Numbered from the stretch's first letter, positions 45,328 to 52,862 are shown. The stretch: DNA of 64,000 nucleotides from Planococcus sp. PAMC 21323 (GCF_000785555.1 NZ_CP009129.1:1426001-1490000), one strand, 5' to 3'. Numbers and translations: made by a program. The notes: generated from the sequence alone by a model not told the origin.

Positions 45328-45927
45328 ATGATTGGAAAACTTTTTAAGAGATTATTTTCTAGAGATTACGGGCTGTCATCAACAGAGTTTGCGTTACTAA
45401 TAGGTTATAAAACATGGAAAGAAGCTCAAGGAAATACCTATGCCATGTTCTTTACTGAAGTGGATGACTGGTGGTTTGCGACAGAGCTTCCTGACGGTCA
45501 ATGGGCGGTGTGAAAAGAAGAAGGAGAAATGCCCTATCCTTTTACGGTGTTTTCTAGTTGGATTGAAGCGATTGAACATCTACGAGTCTTGTTCATAAAA
45601 AGTGCCTTACCTGAACGCAATTGGATCGAGGAGGCGTCAAAAAAGAAAGGCAAAGTTTTAATTGATAAAGAAACCCAAATACAAATCTTGCTCCGGGGAA
45701 ATGCCTTACAATTTGCTTGTGAAACATTAGGTGTGAAAGATATGCGAATTCGTGAATATGCTGAAGTTTTTACAGTAAGCATGGATGAAGTCTATGCCTA
45801 TGCAGTGAAACAGGGTCTTCCGCAAAGTGGCTCGACACGCGACGAAAAGAATTTTGATGGTGAGGAGCTTGGAAAAAGGTACATCAATAAAACCCTGGTT
45901 CAATTGAGTGGTACGGGACTGTACTGA
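45328..45927 (+). pseudogene. Unknown protein split by an in-frame TGA
   Basis: An open frame of 61 codons from ATG 45328 (MIGKLFKRLFSRDYGLSSTEFALLIGYKTWKEAQGN...) ends at TGA 45511-45513 and continues in the same frame without further stops to 45927 (MPYPFTVFSSWIEAIEHLRVLFIKSALP...). Replacing the TGA by TGG (Trp) would join ATELPDGQWAV-W-KEEGEMPYPF, giving about 199 residues with plausible continuous sequence. The second part has only a weak start (ATG 45529). The gene was therefore probably inactivated by one point change. No family recognised. Confidence 0.72.
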
Positions 45928-45989
45928 CAAATGCAAGTGCAAAGGGTCACTAGCCGTTAATTTCTTAAGCTTTTAGGTAAGGTTTTATG

Positions 45990-46016
45990 AGTTTACATAT
46001 TCCGGATTATCGGAAG
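45990..46016 (+). repeat. Family-2 repeat, copy d
   Basis: AGTTTACATAT - TCCGGA - TTATCGGAAG. A short hairpin (AAAAGC ... GCTTTTT) and the family-3 copy at 46045 follow, giving a 90-bp composite. Confidence 0.82.
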
Positions 46017-46044
46017 AGTAAAAGCGACATACAGCTTTTTCTCC

Positions 46045-46078
46045 TGTTTACGTATAGGAAATTTTACTTTTACGAATT
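46045..46078 (+). repeat. Family-3 repeat, copy 3
   Basis: TGTTTACGTATAGGAAATTTTAC then TTTTACGAATTATTTTCT, a diverged copy with the same right half. Confidence 0.65.
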
Positions 46079-46225
46079 ATTTTCTATAGAATCACATTTA
46101 AAACGTAGAGTTCACATCTATTCTAGCTATGTTAAGGTAAATAGAAAAAATTTCTTTATGTTATTAGTTTTGAAAGATTCATTTGCCTTTTTTAATAGAC
46201 CTTATAAAGAATGGAGAAATAGTTG

Positions 46226-47191
46226 ATGATTATACCGAAAAAATTACAATATGGAGATGAAGTTCGTATTATCGCACCGAGTAGGAGTGCCAGTATTTTA
46301 TCAGAAGAAGGGATAGAGAAGGCAAAATCAAAGCTAAAAGAATTAGGCTTAGTTGTGACTTTTGGCAAGCACGTTTTTAAAAGTGATCTGCAGCATTCAT
46401 CATCTATTGAACTCCGTTTAAGTGATTTACATGAAGCCTTTCAAGACCCTAACGTTAAAGGAATACTGACGGCTATTGGTGGATTTAACAGTAACGATTT
46501 ACTTCCTCATGTGGATTATGAGTCTATTCGAAAAAACCCTAAAGTATTTTGTGGGTATAGTGATATAACAGCTCTTGCCACAGCTATTACGACAAAGACT
46601 GACTTGATTACTTATTCGGGACCGCATTTTTCAAGTTTTCACATGGAGCAATTACAAGATTATCAATTTGAGTATTTCAGAAATTGCTTAATGCAGTCTG
46701 ATTCGTATCGAATTGAGCCATCTTTGGCATGGAGCGATGATGCGTGGTTTTTAGACCAAGAGAATCGAAACTTAGAATCTACAAAGTGGAAAGTTTATAA
46801 CGAAGGTCAAACAAAAGGGAAACTCTATGGCGGTAATTTATGTACATTAAATTTACTGCAAGGAACTTCTTATCTCCCGAATTTAGAAAACACCATATTA
46901 TTTATTGAAGATGATGAAATGACAATTCCCGAAACATTTACACGCGATTTAACTTCTTTGCTTCAATCAGCTGGAAAGATAAATGGGCTGGTTATTGGAC
47001 GTTTCCAACGCGAGTCTAACATGACAGAGGAACACCTATTGTTTTTGTTGGACAAACTGCCTATTCTAAAATCAGTTCCGGTTTTGTACGATGTAGATTT
47101 TGGGCATACACAACCAATTTTCACTTTCCCGATTGGTGGAAAAATTGAACTGAAGAGTAAAGACAACCAAATAAAGATGATTCATTTTTAA
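46226..47191 (+). CDS. S66 family LD-carboxypeptidase / MccF-like peptidase
   Basis: This 321-residue cytoplasmic serine peptidase starts at ATG 46226, with AATGGAG upstream. It shows the S66 triad: Ser112 in FCGYSDITAL, the Glu in TILFIEDDE and the His in VDFGHTQP. LLPHVDYESI, GGNLCTLNLLQGT and FTRDLTSLLQ are further S66 landmarks. LdcA members recycle murein tetrapeptides, while MccF members cleave microcin C-like antibiotics; sequence features cannot separate the two fully. The setting, an isolated gene flanked by repeats, slightly favours a resistance role. Confidence 0.9.
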   Translation: MIIPKKLQYGDEVRIIAPSRSASILSEEGIEKAKSKLKELGLVVTFGKHVFKSDLQHSSSIELRLSDLHEAFQDPNVKGILTAIGGFNSNDLLPHVDYESIRKNPKVFCGYSDITALATAITTKTDLITYSGPHFSSFHMEQLQDYQFEYFRNCLMQSDSYRIEPSLAWSDDAWFLDQENRNLESTKWKVYNEGQTKGKLYGGNLCTLNLLQGTSYLPNLENTILFIEDDEMTIPETFTRDLTSLLQSAGKINGLVIGRFQRESNMTEEHLLFLLDKLPILKSVPVLYDVDFGHTQPIFTFPIGGKIELKSKDNQIKMIHF

Positions 47192-47323
47192 TGAGTTTAT
47201 AGTATGTACGGAAGAACGATGCTATCTAGACTTCTACTTTTATAGAACGGATAGAAAGCTAAAAAAAGTGGGGAAATCGTTTACGAAATGAAGGATCAAT
47301 TTACATAAGGGGTATCTAATCAC

Positions 47324-47355
47324 AAGAGAAAAAGCTGTCTGTCGCTTTTTCTCTT
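47324..47355 (+). terminator. Intrinsic terminator of S66 peptidase gene
   Basis: A perfect 12-bp stem AAGAGAAAAAGC / GCTTTTTCTCTT with an 8-nt loop, followed by TCTTT. Confidence 0.82.
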
Positions 47356-47362
47356 TCTTTGG

Positions 47363-47396
47363 ATCTGAAAAAGTGCACTTTTACGAACGGTTTTCT
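47363..47396 (+). repeat. Family-3 repeat, copy 4
   Basis: TCTGAAAAAGTGCAC then TTTTACGAACGGTTTTCT, the same right half as the 27895 copy, including the GGTTTTCT tail. Confidence 0.78.
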
Positions 47397-47528
47397 GAGT
47401 GAACCTCATAACAGAAATATAACGAAGTGGAATTTCAGAAAGTTCTATTTATAATCAAAAATAATGGATATAATTGGTATGATGAAAGAAATCAATAAAT
47501 CCACTACTTGAAAAGGATTGGACAACTT

Positions 47529-48041
47529 ATGGAGATATCTTTAAATCTATTACAAGAAGTCGATGCAGAAGCGTTATTTAAGTTTGAGTCTGAAAATCGA
47601 TGGTTTTTTGAAAAAATGGTTCCAAGTCGCGGTGACGATTACTATTCTTTCGAAACATTTTTAAGAAGACATCAAGAATTGCTGAAGGAACAAAAGAAGG
47701 GTCTTTCTTATTTTTATCTGATCACTAATGATGCTGGAGAAATTGTGGGAAGAATCAACTTGGTTGATAAAAAAGATAACATAGCACACATAGGATTTAG
47801 AGTAGGCGCAATATACGCTGGAAAGGGAATCGGAAATCAGGCATTAAATCTACTATTGAAAACTGATCTAAGTTTGAAACAAATACGTGGGAAAACAACG
47901 ACTGGTAACCATGCATCGCAAAAGGTGTTAGAAAGAAATGGGTTTAAGCAAGTTCGAGTAGGCGAAGAAGAATTCGAAATGAACGGGGAAATAATGAAGT
48001 TTATACATTATTTATGGGAAAATAAAAATCCTCGTTTGTAA
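47529..48041 (+). CDS. GNAT family N-acetyltransferase (RimJ type)
   Basis: This 170-residue protein from ATG 47529 (AAAAGGATTGG lies upstream; an in-frame TTG 47508 is possible but less well placed) has the GNAT signature: YFYLITNDAGEIVGRINLVD, GFRVGAIYAGKGIGNQALNLLLK (acetyl-CoA loop) and ASQKVLERNGFKQV. The start region RWFFEKMVPSRGDDYYSFETF fits the RimJ/RimL-like subgroup. Substrate not predictable. It is the gene between the family-3 copy at 47363 and family-1 copy at 48174. Confidence 0.9.
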   Translation: MEISLNLLQEVDAEALFKFESENRWFFEKMVPSRGDDYYSFETFLRRHQELLKEQKKGLSYFYLITNDAGEIVGRINLVDKKDNIAHIGFRVGAIYAGKGIGNQALNLLLKTDLSLKQIRGKTTTGNHASQKVLERNGFKQVRVGEEEFEMNGEIMKFIHYLWENKNPRL

Positions 48042-48173
48042 AAGAGAATGAATCGATTTTATTGCTACTCAATTTATAAAAATATCAAGAAAGTCTATCC
48101 TACGTTTCAATCAGATTCGAACCTGCTTATTTAAAGTTTGAGACCAATATAAGGTTAAGAAATTTGCCTTGGT

Positions 48174-48205
48174 GAATGTAACTTATGTGCAGTTTAGTTA
48201 CATTC
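48174..48205. repeat. Family-1 palindromic repeat, copy E
   Basis: GAATGTAACTTA / TTAGTTACATTC, 12-bp arms with one mismatch and an 8-nt loop, 28 bp before the lipoprotein start. Confidence 0.87.
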
Positions 48206-48233
48206 AAAATTATTTTATAAAAGGGGGGAAGAA

Positions 48234-48608
48234 ATGAAAAAGGTTGCTTTATTAACAATTCTATTGCTTTATTTAGGCGGTTGCAGTAATGGTGGAATCT
48301 ATGAATTCTCAGGGACTAGCGAAAATTGGGATGTTTTTTATGTGGTAGATGTTACGAACGATGATGAACAAAAAGTTACAGGATTTCTTGAGTATATTGG
48401 AGATGAACCAATTCCAGAAACAGTTGATTATGAAGTTAGAACCTTATTAACCAGAATGGGGAACACAGGAACAACATTAACAGACGGAAAAGCCGAAATT
48501 GGAAATGGTTGTGGAGGTTGCACAACTTTTCAAGAAGACGATGAGCTTGAAGCGGAAATTATGTGGGATAACCAGCAAGAAGAATTGATACTGACGACTA
48601 AAAAGTAG
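48234..48608 (+). CDS. Small lipoprotein, unknown
   Basis: A 124-residue protein with AAAAGGGGGGAAG before ATG 48234. A signal peptide ends in the lipobox YLGGC (Cys17). The mature part is acidic (SNGGIYEFSGTSENWDVFYVVDVTNDD) and ends with GNGCGGCTTFQEDDELEAEIMWDNQQEELILTTK, including a CGGC pair. The repeated SGTSENWDVFY...EVR pattern suggests an immunoglobulin-like or beta-sandwich fold, but no family is recognised. It should be on the outer side of the membrane. Family-1 palindromes flank it. Confidence 0.75.
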   Translation: MKKVALLTILLLYLGGCSNGGIYEFSGTSENWDVFYVVDVTNDDEQKVTGFLEYIGDEPIPETVDYEVRTLLTRMGNTGTTLTDGKAEIGNGCGGCTTFQEDDELEAEIMWDNQQEELILTTKK

Positions 48609-48642
48609 TTGTTGTTAGGTTTCAAAAATTTTGCGAACTTTA

Positions 48643-48680
48643 TCTGAATGTAACTTATTGTGAATTAAGTTACATTCAGA
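48643..48680. repeat. Family-1 palindromic repeat, copy F
   Basis: TCTGAATGTAACTTA / TAAGTTACATTCAGA, perfect 15-bp arms with an 8-nt centre, 35 bp past the lipoprotein stop. Confidence 0.92.
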
Positions 48681-48730
48681 TTCAGCGTTAGATACAACTT
48701 TTATTTAGTAAATTTAAAAGGAGGTTTACA

Positions 48731-48949
48731 TTGAAAAATCTCTCTGAGAAGTTAATTTATTATTTAATAACTTTTGTTATTTTCTTTTTACTTTTTAAAA
48801 TTTTTGCATGGATGGAAAATGCGTATATCCCTTTGAATACTCAAACTCAATTGATGTCTGGCATTATTATTCTTCCTGCAATTGTTATTCTTTCATTTGT
48901 TTTATCCGGTTTACTTTTTAAAAGTCTAAAAGAATCCAATGGAAAGTGA
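48731..48949 (+). CDS. Small two-helix membrane protein, unknown
   Basis: A 72-residue protein from TTG 48731, with AAAGGAGG before it. Two hydrophobic segments (YLITFVIFFLLFKIFAWM and LMSGIIILPAIVILSFVLSGLLF) and a basic end (SLKESNGK). Its TGA stop lies inside the left arm of palindrome G. No family recognised. Confidence 0.65.
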   Translation: MKNLSEKLIYYLITFVIFFLLFKIFAWMENAYIPLNTQTQLMSGIIILPAIVILSFVLSGLLFKSLKESNGK

Positions 48950-48980
48950 ATGTAACTTAATAGCAAGTAAGTTACATTCA
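48947..48980. repeat. Family-1 palindromic repeat, copy G
   Basis: TGAATGTAACTTA / TAAGTTACATTCA, perfect 13-bp arms. The left arm supplies the TGA stop of the preceding gene. Confidence 0.9.
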
Positions 48981-49072
48981 AATTTCTGGCTTATAAGAGC
49001 TCAAGAAAAATAAAATAACCTCATTTTCTTTTTCAGCTATACTAATATTTAGAAATAGAGGGGGTTATTGGG

Positions 49073-49222
49073 GTGGAGAAAACGTTAGCTATTTACATCG
49101 CTTTTGATGCAGCCATCGGATTCTTTTTCGGGGGAATTTGGGAGGCTATTGCGGCAATGGTCTTGATTTATATTGCGCTAAGAATTGATCATCTTATAAA
49201 AAAATTCGAATACAGAAGATAA
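49073..49222 (+). CDS. Small membrane protein, unknown
   Basis: A 49-residue protein from GTG 49073, with GAGGGGGT before it. MEKTLAIYIAFDAAIGFFFGGIWEAIAAMVLIYIALR gives two closely spaced membrane segments, followed by a basic tail (LIKKFEYRR). It is bounded by palindromes at 48947 and 49291. No family recognised. Confidence 0.6.
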   Translation: MEKTLAIYIAFDAAIGFFFGGIWEAIAAMVLIYIALRIDHLIKKFEYRR

Positions 49223-49290
49223 GCTTAATTAAAATAGTATACGCAAATTAAAGGTCGTGTTCGAAAAAAGAGCACGGTTCTTTATTGAAT

Positions 49291-49326
49291 CTGAATGCAA
49301 CATACGGGCAGTTGAGCGACATTTAG
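49291..49326. repeat. Family-1 repeat, decayed copy H
   Basis: CTGAATGCAACATACGGGCA then GTTGAGCGACATTTA: recognisable halves with several mismatches. It keeps the spacing between genes. Confidence 0.6.
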
Positions 49327-49361
49327 ATAGTCATTAAGGACAAGTAAAAAGGAGGATTTAC

Positions 49362-49616
49362 GTGAAAAATGGCTTTTAAAATTCGTTTAAATTATTTGTA
49401 TTTTTCTTTTGTTTAGGTGTTTTAGCTTTAATACTAGGTGTAAACGGGGAAGCAGTGGCTATATTTATTTCAAGACCTTTGGGTGCTGAATCATGGACAA
49501 CATCTGGAAGCATGATGAATGGATTTATATATATACCAACAGCTATTGGTGTTTTTTTCTTTGCACTAGCTATTGTTGTTTTCACAGTTTCTTATATAAA
49601 AGTGCAAGAGAAATGA
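49362..49616 (+). pseudogene. Small membrane protein broken by an early in-frame stop
   Basis: AAAAGGAGG precedes GTG 49362; the frame reads MKNGF, then TAA 49377-49379, then continues without stop as NSFKLFVFFFCLGVLALILGVNGE ... GFIYIPTAIGVFFFALAIVVFTVSYIKVQEK to TGA 49616. Two membrane segments lie in the second part. A single base change (AAA to TAA) would explain the break, and no good restart follows. Confidence 0.68.
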
Positions 49617-49719
49617 ATATATAATTCTTTCTAAGAACTCAATCTAATCTATTTTGAGAAGCTGTAAGGGAAAGACCTTGTTACGATAACTTTTTTATTT
49701 GAAGTAAAGAGTGTGAATC

Positions 49720-49753
49720 TGAATGTAACTTAATGGTAATTAAGTTACATTCA
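49720..49753. repeat. Family-1 palindromic repeat, copy I
   Basis: TGAATGTAACTTAAT / ATTAAGTTACATTCA, perfect 15-bp arms with the 4-nt loop GGTA. Confidence 0.92.
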
Positions 49754-49876
49754 AAAAGGTTACCTAAGGGATGAGAGCGTAGATATCTTGTGTAAATGAA
49801 TAAATAGACGAATCAGATGTAAAAGGCTCAACTTAACTTAAGGAAAATCTATAATTACAAATTAGGAGGAGTATGT

Positions 49877-50227
49877 ATGTTGTTCATGTTAATTGTAAAA
49901 GCTTCAAAAAACTCAGAATCCGGAAATTTCCCAGACGTAAATCTTATTGAAGCAATGAATAAGTACAATGAAAATCTGATTAATTCAGGAGTACGCATTA
50001 TGGCCAAAGGACTTAAACCAAGTTCAAATGGAATCCGAATTTCATATCTTAAGCCAGGAGAAAAACCAGTAGTTACAGAAGGTCCTTTTGAGGAAATTCA
50101 AGAATTGATTGCGGGATTCATTGTTATCGATGTAAAGTCTAGGGAGGAAGCAATTAAATGGGCTATGGAAATGCCTGATCCTCAAGGATATGGAGAAGGA
50201 CAAATTGAATTAAGGGAATTTTTTTAA
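49877..50227 (+). CDS. YCII-related domain protein
   Basis: A 116-residue protein; AGGAGGAGTATGT leads into ATG 49877. The N-terminus MLFMLIVKASKNSESGNFPDVNLIEAMNKYNENL, the G-ripe GLKPSSNGIRIS and the EGPFEEIQELIAGFIVIDVKSREEAIKWA stretch fit the YCII (DGPF) family of ferredoxin-like fold proteins. Functions range from haloperoxidase-like to accessory roles; none is known here. A hairpin terminator lies downstream at 50346. Confidence 0.85.
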   Translation: MLFMLIVKASKNSESGNFPDVNLIEAMNKYNENLINSGVRIMAKGLKPSSNGIRISYLKPGEKPVVTEGPFEEIQELIAGFIVIDVKSREEAIKWAMEMPDPQGYGEGQIELREFF

Positions 50228-50345
50228 ATAGACCTTTCAATCAATTTCATAAATTTCACTTTTAAAAAAATGTGGACAACTTTATCGTTCATATTCTCTT
50301 TTTTAAAACCTAAAATTAAGGAAAATGAATTCTGTGAAAAGAGTT

Positions 50346-50379
50346 GGAAGTGAAGTAGTCATATATTTAGCTTCTTTCC
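50346..50379 (+). terminator. Hairpin after YCII gene
   Basis: GGAAGTGAAG pairs imperfectly with CTTCTTTCC across an AT-rich loop; followed by TTTCGATTG. Confidence 0.6.
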
Positions 50380-50385
50380 TTTCGA

Positions 50386-50415
50386 TTGTTTGTATAGGTA
50401 TACTTTTACGAACGA
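50386..50415 (+). repeat. Family-3 repeat, copy 5
   Basis: TTGTTTGTATAGGTATACTT then TTACGAACGATTATAG. Confidence 0.75.
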
Positions 50416-50562
50416 TTATAGTGGTGGTAGTGATCCATCCTCAATTTAAAATCATTCCATAGACTTAGTTCATAATATTAATAAATAAAGTATTGGTTGG
50501 AAATATGTATGCTAAGCAGAATCAGTTCTCCAAGAATAAAACTAGCTTTATGAAACAAATCT

Positions 50563-50589
50563 AGTTTACATATCGCAGCTTATCGGAAG
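50563..50589 (+). repeat. Family-2 repeat, copy e
   Basis: AGTTTACATATC - GCAGC - TTATCGGAAG, identical to the consensus. It contains two direct TATCG words. Confidence 0.9.
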
Positions 50590-50754
50590 CTACGTGTATT
50601 TTTAAGGAGAAAAGGGGCTAGTATCTGACCCTATCATGAATACTCACTGAAGTTTGTTTATAAAAAAGCCGATTTCGCATCTTGTGAGCGACGAAACTTG
50701 AAGACCTTTCAATCGTATATACAGAGAGTGAATTAGTTTAAAAGGAGTGGAACT

Positions 50755-50946
50755 ATGTTTGGGAATAAAAAAGAAGAAGATCATCGTTTTTATATAAAAT
50801 CGTCCGAAGATGTACCTGTACTGGGTAGAATAGTGATTTTAGTCGATCGTTATACGGGTGTAAATTACCTTCAATCATGGGTCGGTGCAGGTAGTAGCAT
50901 TACACCTTTATTAGACAAGAATGGACAAGTCATTATAGACGAATAA
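50755..50946 (+). CDS. DUF6440 family protein
   Basis: A 63-residue protein with AAAGGAGTGG before ATG 50755. The pattern RFYIKSSEDVP...GRIVILVDRYTGVNYLQSWVGAGSSITPLLDKNGQVII closely follows DUF6440, a short beta-rich family in Firmicutes. Function unknown. It lies between family-2 copies e and f. Confidence 0.8.
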   Translation: MFGNKKEEDHRFYIKSSEDVPVLGRIVILVDRYTGVNYLQSWVGAGSSITPLLDKNGQVIIDE

Positions 50947-51043
50947 TCATAAACACATGCTAAAATAATAGTCTGCTTTTCTAAGAGAAAATTAAATTTA
51001 GATTAAAAACTCAAAATTGAGAATGTAAATCGGATAGAAGATA

Positions 51044-51070
51044 AGTTTACATATCATGAGTTATCGGAAG
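51044..51070 (+). repeat. Family-2 repeat, copy f
   Basis: AGTTTACATATC - ATGAG - TTATCGGAAG. Confidence 0.88.
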
Positions 51071-51162
51071 AGAGAAAGCCGTTTATTGTAAAAAGTTCCA
51101 TTTCCAATTGCAAGATTCTAAAATGCGATAAAAATTGTAATAGAAAAATGCGTAATAAAGTG

Positions 51163-51220
51163 CACCCTAACTTGTGAGAAATTCTGGTAATACAGAGCCT
51201 CTTCGGTTAGGGTGTTTTTT
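51163..51220 (+). terminator. Long-loop intrinsic terminator
   Basis: CACCCTAAC and GTTAGGGTG pair around a 34-nt loop and are followed by six T's. Confidence 0.6.
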
Positions 51221-51344
51221 ACTTATAAATGTATTTGAATAACATAAATTAAATTGAAGTCTACCTTATTAGTTTACAGAAATTCTTTAATTTTAAGGGG
51301 GAATTTGGGATTTTAGGTATAATGATTATAAGGAGGAGATTGCG

Positions 51345-52079
51345 ATGAAAAAGTTATGGTTGATAGGAATCGTACTATTTTTGAGCGCTTGTTCGATGGA
51401 AGAAAGCACACAAGACACTAGTAAAACAGTGGCAACGGAAACAGCTGGACCTGAAGTTTTGACTGATGTTCAAACGAAACCATCTACTGAAATGGTTGTA
51501 GCCAAAGAGAATACGAAGTTAGTTGAGTGGGAATCGGATGCAATGGATCGGGGAAATCACGATTATAACACTTTAACTCACAGCAGTTTAGTAGTTGAAA
51601 TCGGTTATGAAGAAGCTAATCGCGGAGATATTGTGTATTATAAAACACCTGAATCTGCAATTAGCAAAAACCCACAATTACCTGAATACTATATTGCCAG
51701 AGTAGTGGGATTACCTGGAGAAACTGTAGAAATACGCAAGGGGCAGGTTTATGTGGATGACAAAAAAACTGATACATTTTATGGCGTTGCAACAGATAAA
51801 GGGCTTGAAAAGGATGAGTATTTCAAAATGGCAGAACTAAATATTGAAGACGGCACTTGGACAACAGATGTAAAAGTTTCTGAAAAAGAACGTATAACTT
51901 GGGTGAATATGGATGCCAAAGAAGAGAATTTTAATACCACGATGGAACCTGTAAAAATATCAAACGAAGCAGTTTTTGTTTTAGTAGATCAGTGGTGGAG
52001 AGGTATAGACAGTAGAGAATTTGGAGAATTACCTATAAAAGATATTGAAGGGAAAGTTTTAGGATATGCAAAAAAGTAG
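51345..52079 (+). CDS. Signal-peptidase-I-like lipoprotein lacking catalytic lysine
   Basis: A 244-residue protein with AAGGAGGAG before ATG 51345 and a lipobox LSAC (Cys16). The mature domain has the S26 (signal peptidase I) core: RGDIVYYKTP..., then YYIARVVGLPGETVEIRKGQVYVDDKK, followed by a long C-terminal extension. In active SipS-type peptidases the catalytic Lys precedes RVVGLPGE; here it is Ala118. The Ser-containing N-terminal motif (SMxPT) is also not evident (the equivalent region reads ESDAMDRGNHDYNTL). It is thus probably a non-catalytic homologue, exposed on the outer face of the membrane by its lipid anchor. Function unknown. Confidence 0.82.
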   Translation: MKKLWLIGIVLFLSACSMEESTQDTSKTVATETAGPEVLTDVQTKPSTEMVVAKENTKLVEWESDAMDRGNHDYNTLTHSSLVVEIGYEEANRGDIVYYKTPESAISKNPQLPEYYIARVVGLPGETVEIRKGQVYVDDKKTDTFYGVATDKGLEKDEYFKMAELNIEDGTWTTDVKVSEKERITWVNMDAKEENFNTTMEPVKISNEAVFVLVDQWWRGIDSREFGELPIKDIEGKVLGYAKK

Positions 52080-52097
52080 GTTCAAACAACGTATAAA

Positions 52098-52127
52098 TGA
52101 GTGCTGCCAACTGGCAGTGCTATTTTT
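52098..52127 (+). terminator. Intrinsic terminator of SPase-like gene
   Basis: AGTGCTGCCA / TGGCAGTGCT (two G-U pairs) with the short loop AC, followed by ATTTTTTT. Confidence 0.8.
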
Positions 52128-52430
52128 TTGTCATATTTCGCTTTTTTAAATTAAAAATTAGAATTAACAATTGGATTAATGGTTGTTTTTGCTGGATTTT
52201 AACATCTTACAATAATTATTATATGTCAGTTGAAAGTTCTGTTATTAAAATTTTAATGAGTGCAATCTAACGGTCTATTTGGTGTTTAATATATATTTTT
52301 TGTCTTGTAGCTGAAAGCCATAATCTTAGCATACAATTTACCAGTCGTACTACTGTACCTATTTCGGTACGAAATGAAATTCGTCATATTTAAAAGTCTA
52401 ACTCTTAATAAGAGAGGTAACATACGAAGA

Positions 52431-52457
52431 GGTTTACATATTCCGAATTATCGAGAG
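52431..52457 (+). repeat. Family-2 repeat, copy g
   Basis: GGTTTACATAT - TCCGAA - TTATCGAGAG, a diverged copy. Confidence 0.75.
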
Positions 52458-52581
52458 TCCTACAAGAAAATATAAAAGAAGATACTACTGTTAATTAATT
52501 GCGCTTCAGGAAGACGAAAAGATAGTTAACTGAAGACCTTAGGAAAGATAAATTAGTGGAAAGTTAAAGAGACTCTTGGCA

Positions 52582-52862
52582 ATGGTTATTAGTACAACTA
52601 TAGTGTCACTCGGACTTTCTTTAATCAATTATGTACTCCAGTGACAAAGAGAGCCTGATGTATATTATTTCAATACAGGAGAATATTTTCTTTTTGCTTC
52701 ATACATTTTTTTATTATTTATGTTGTGATTGGTTTGCCTTTATCGTGGCTCCTAGATAAGGGGCGTATACGTTTTCTAAAAAATCATGTACAGCGTATTA
52801 TTCGTGATAAAAAAGCGCCGATAAAGTTGAGATTCCTACTTGATAGAGAAATAAAACTATAA
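52582..52862 (+). pseudogene. Decayed small membrane-protein gene
   Basis: ATG 52582 opens MVISTTIVSLGLSLINYVLQ, followed by TGA 52642-52644. The frame continues QREPDVYYFNTGEYFLFASYIF, then a frameshift in a seven-T run (52706-52712) leads to YVVIGLPLSWLLDKGRIRFLKNHVQRIIRDK ... REIKL, with stop at 52860-52862. Two membrane segments can be recognised. The gene needs two repairs to be open. Confidence 0.7.

Larger units (their letters stand above)
47192..47528. other. Gap with intrinsic terminator and family-3 repeat
   Basis: No gene seen. The AT-rich gap holds the terminator at 47324-47355, the family-3 copy at 47363-47396, and a possible diverged family-2 copy (ATTTACATA...TATC at 47299-47316). 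Confidence 0.6.
50228..50754. other. Long gap with terminator, family-3 and family-2 repeats
   Basis: No gene is seen in 527 bp. It holds the hairpin at 50346-50379, the family-3 copy at 50386-50415 and the family-2 copy at 50563-50589. Confidence 0.6.
50947..51344. other. Gap with family-2 repeat and terminator
   Basis: No gene seen. Contains the family-2 copy at 51044-51070 and a long-loop terminator (51163-51220). Confidence 0.6.
52080..52581. other. Gap with terminator and family-2 repeat
   Basis: No gene is seen. Contains the terminator at 52098-52127 and family-2 copy g at 52431; the rest is AT-rich. Confidence 0.6.

Noticed and set aside
45511-45513. TGA recoded as tryptophan or selenocysteine
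   Set aside because: The rest of the window uses TGA as stop in many genes and no SECIS-like structure is evident; a point mutation is simpler.
45987-46226. Open frame of 79 codons on the plus strand
   Set aside because: It runs across the family-2/hairpin/family-3 composite, has no good ribosome site and no plausible protein character.
28879-49753. Family-1 palindromes as integron attC sites
   Set aside because: They carry AAC...GTT halves but are only 32-38 bp with perfect arms and no extrahelical bases; attC sites are longer and carry RYYYAAC/GTTRRRY boxes that do not fit. No IntI-like gene is in the window.
28879-49753. Family-1 palindromes as ordinary intrinsic terminators
   Set aside because: Loops and stems would fit, but the flanking sequences (ACATCAC, AGTTTCG, AGTACCCC, AAAAAGG) have no consistent T-run on either strand.
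27801-50415. CRISPR array
   Set aside because: Family-3 and family-2 copies are kilobases apart, interrupted by genes and variable; there are no regular spacers or cas genes.
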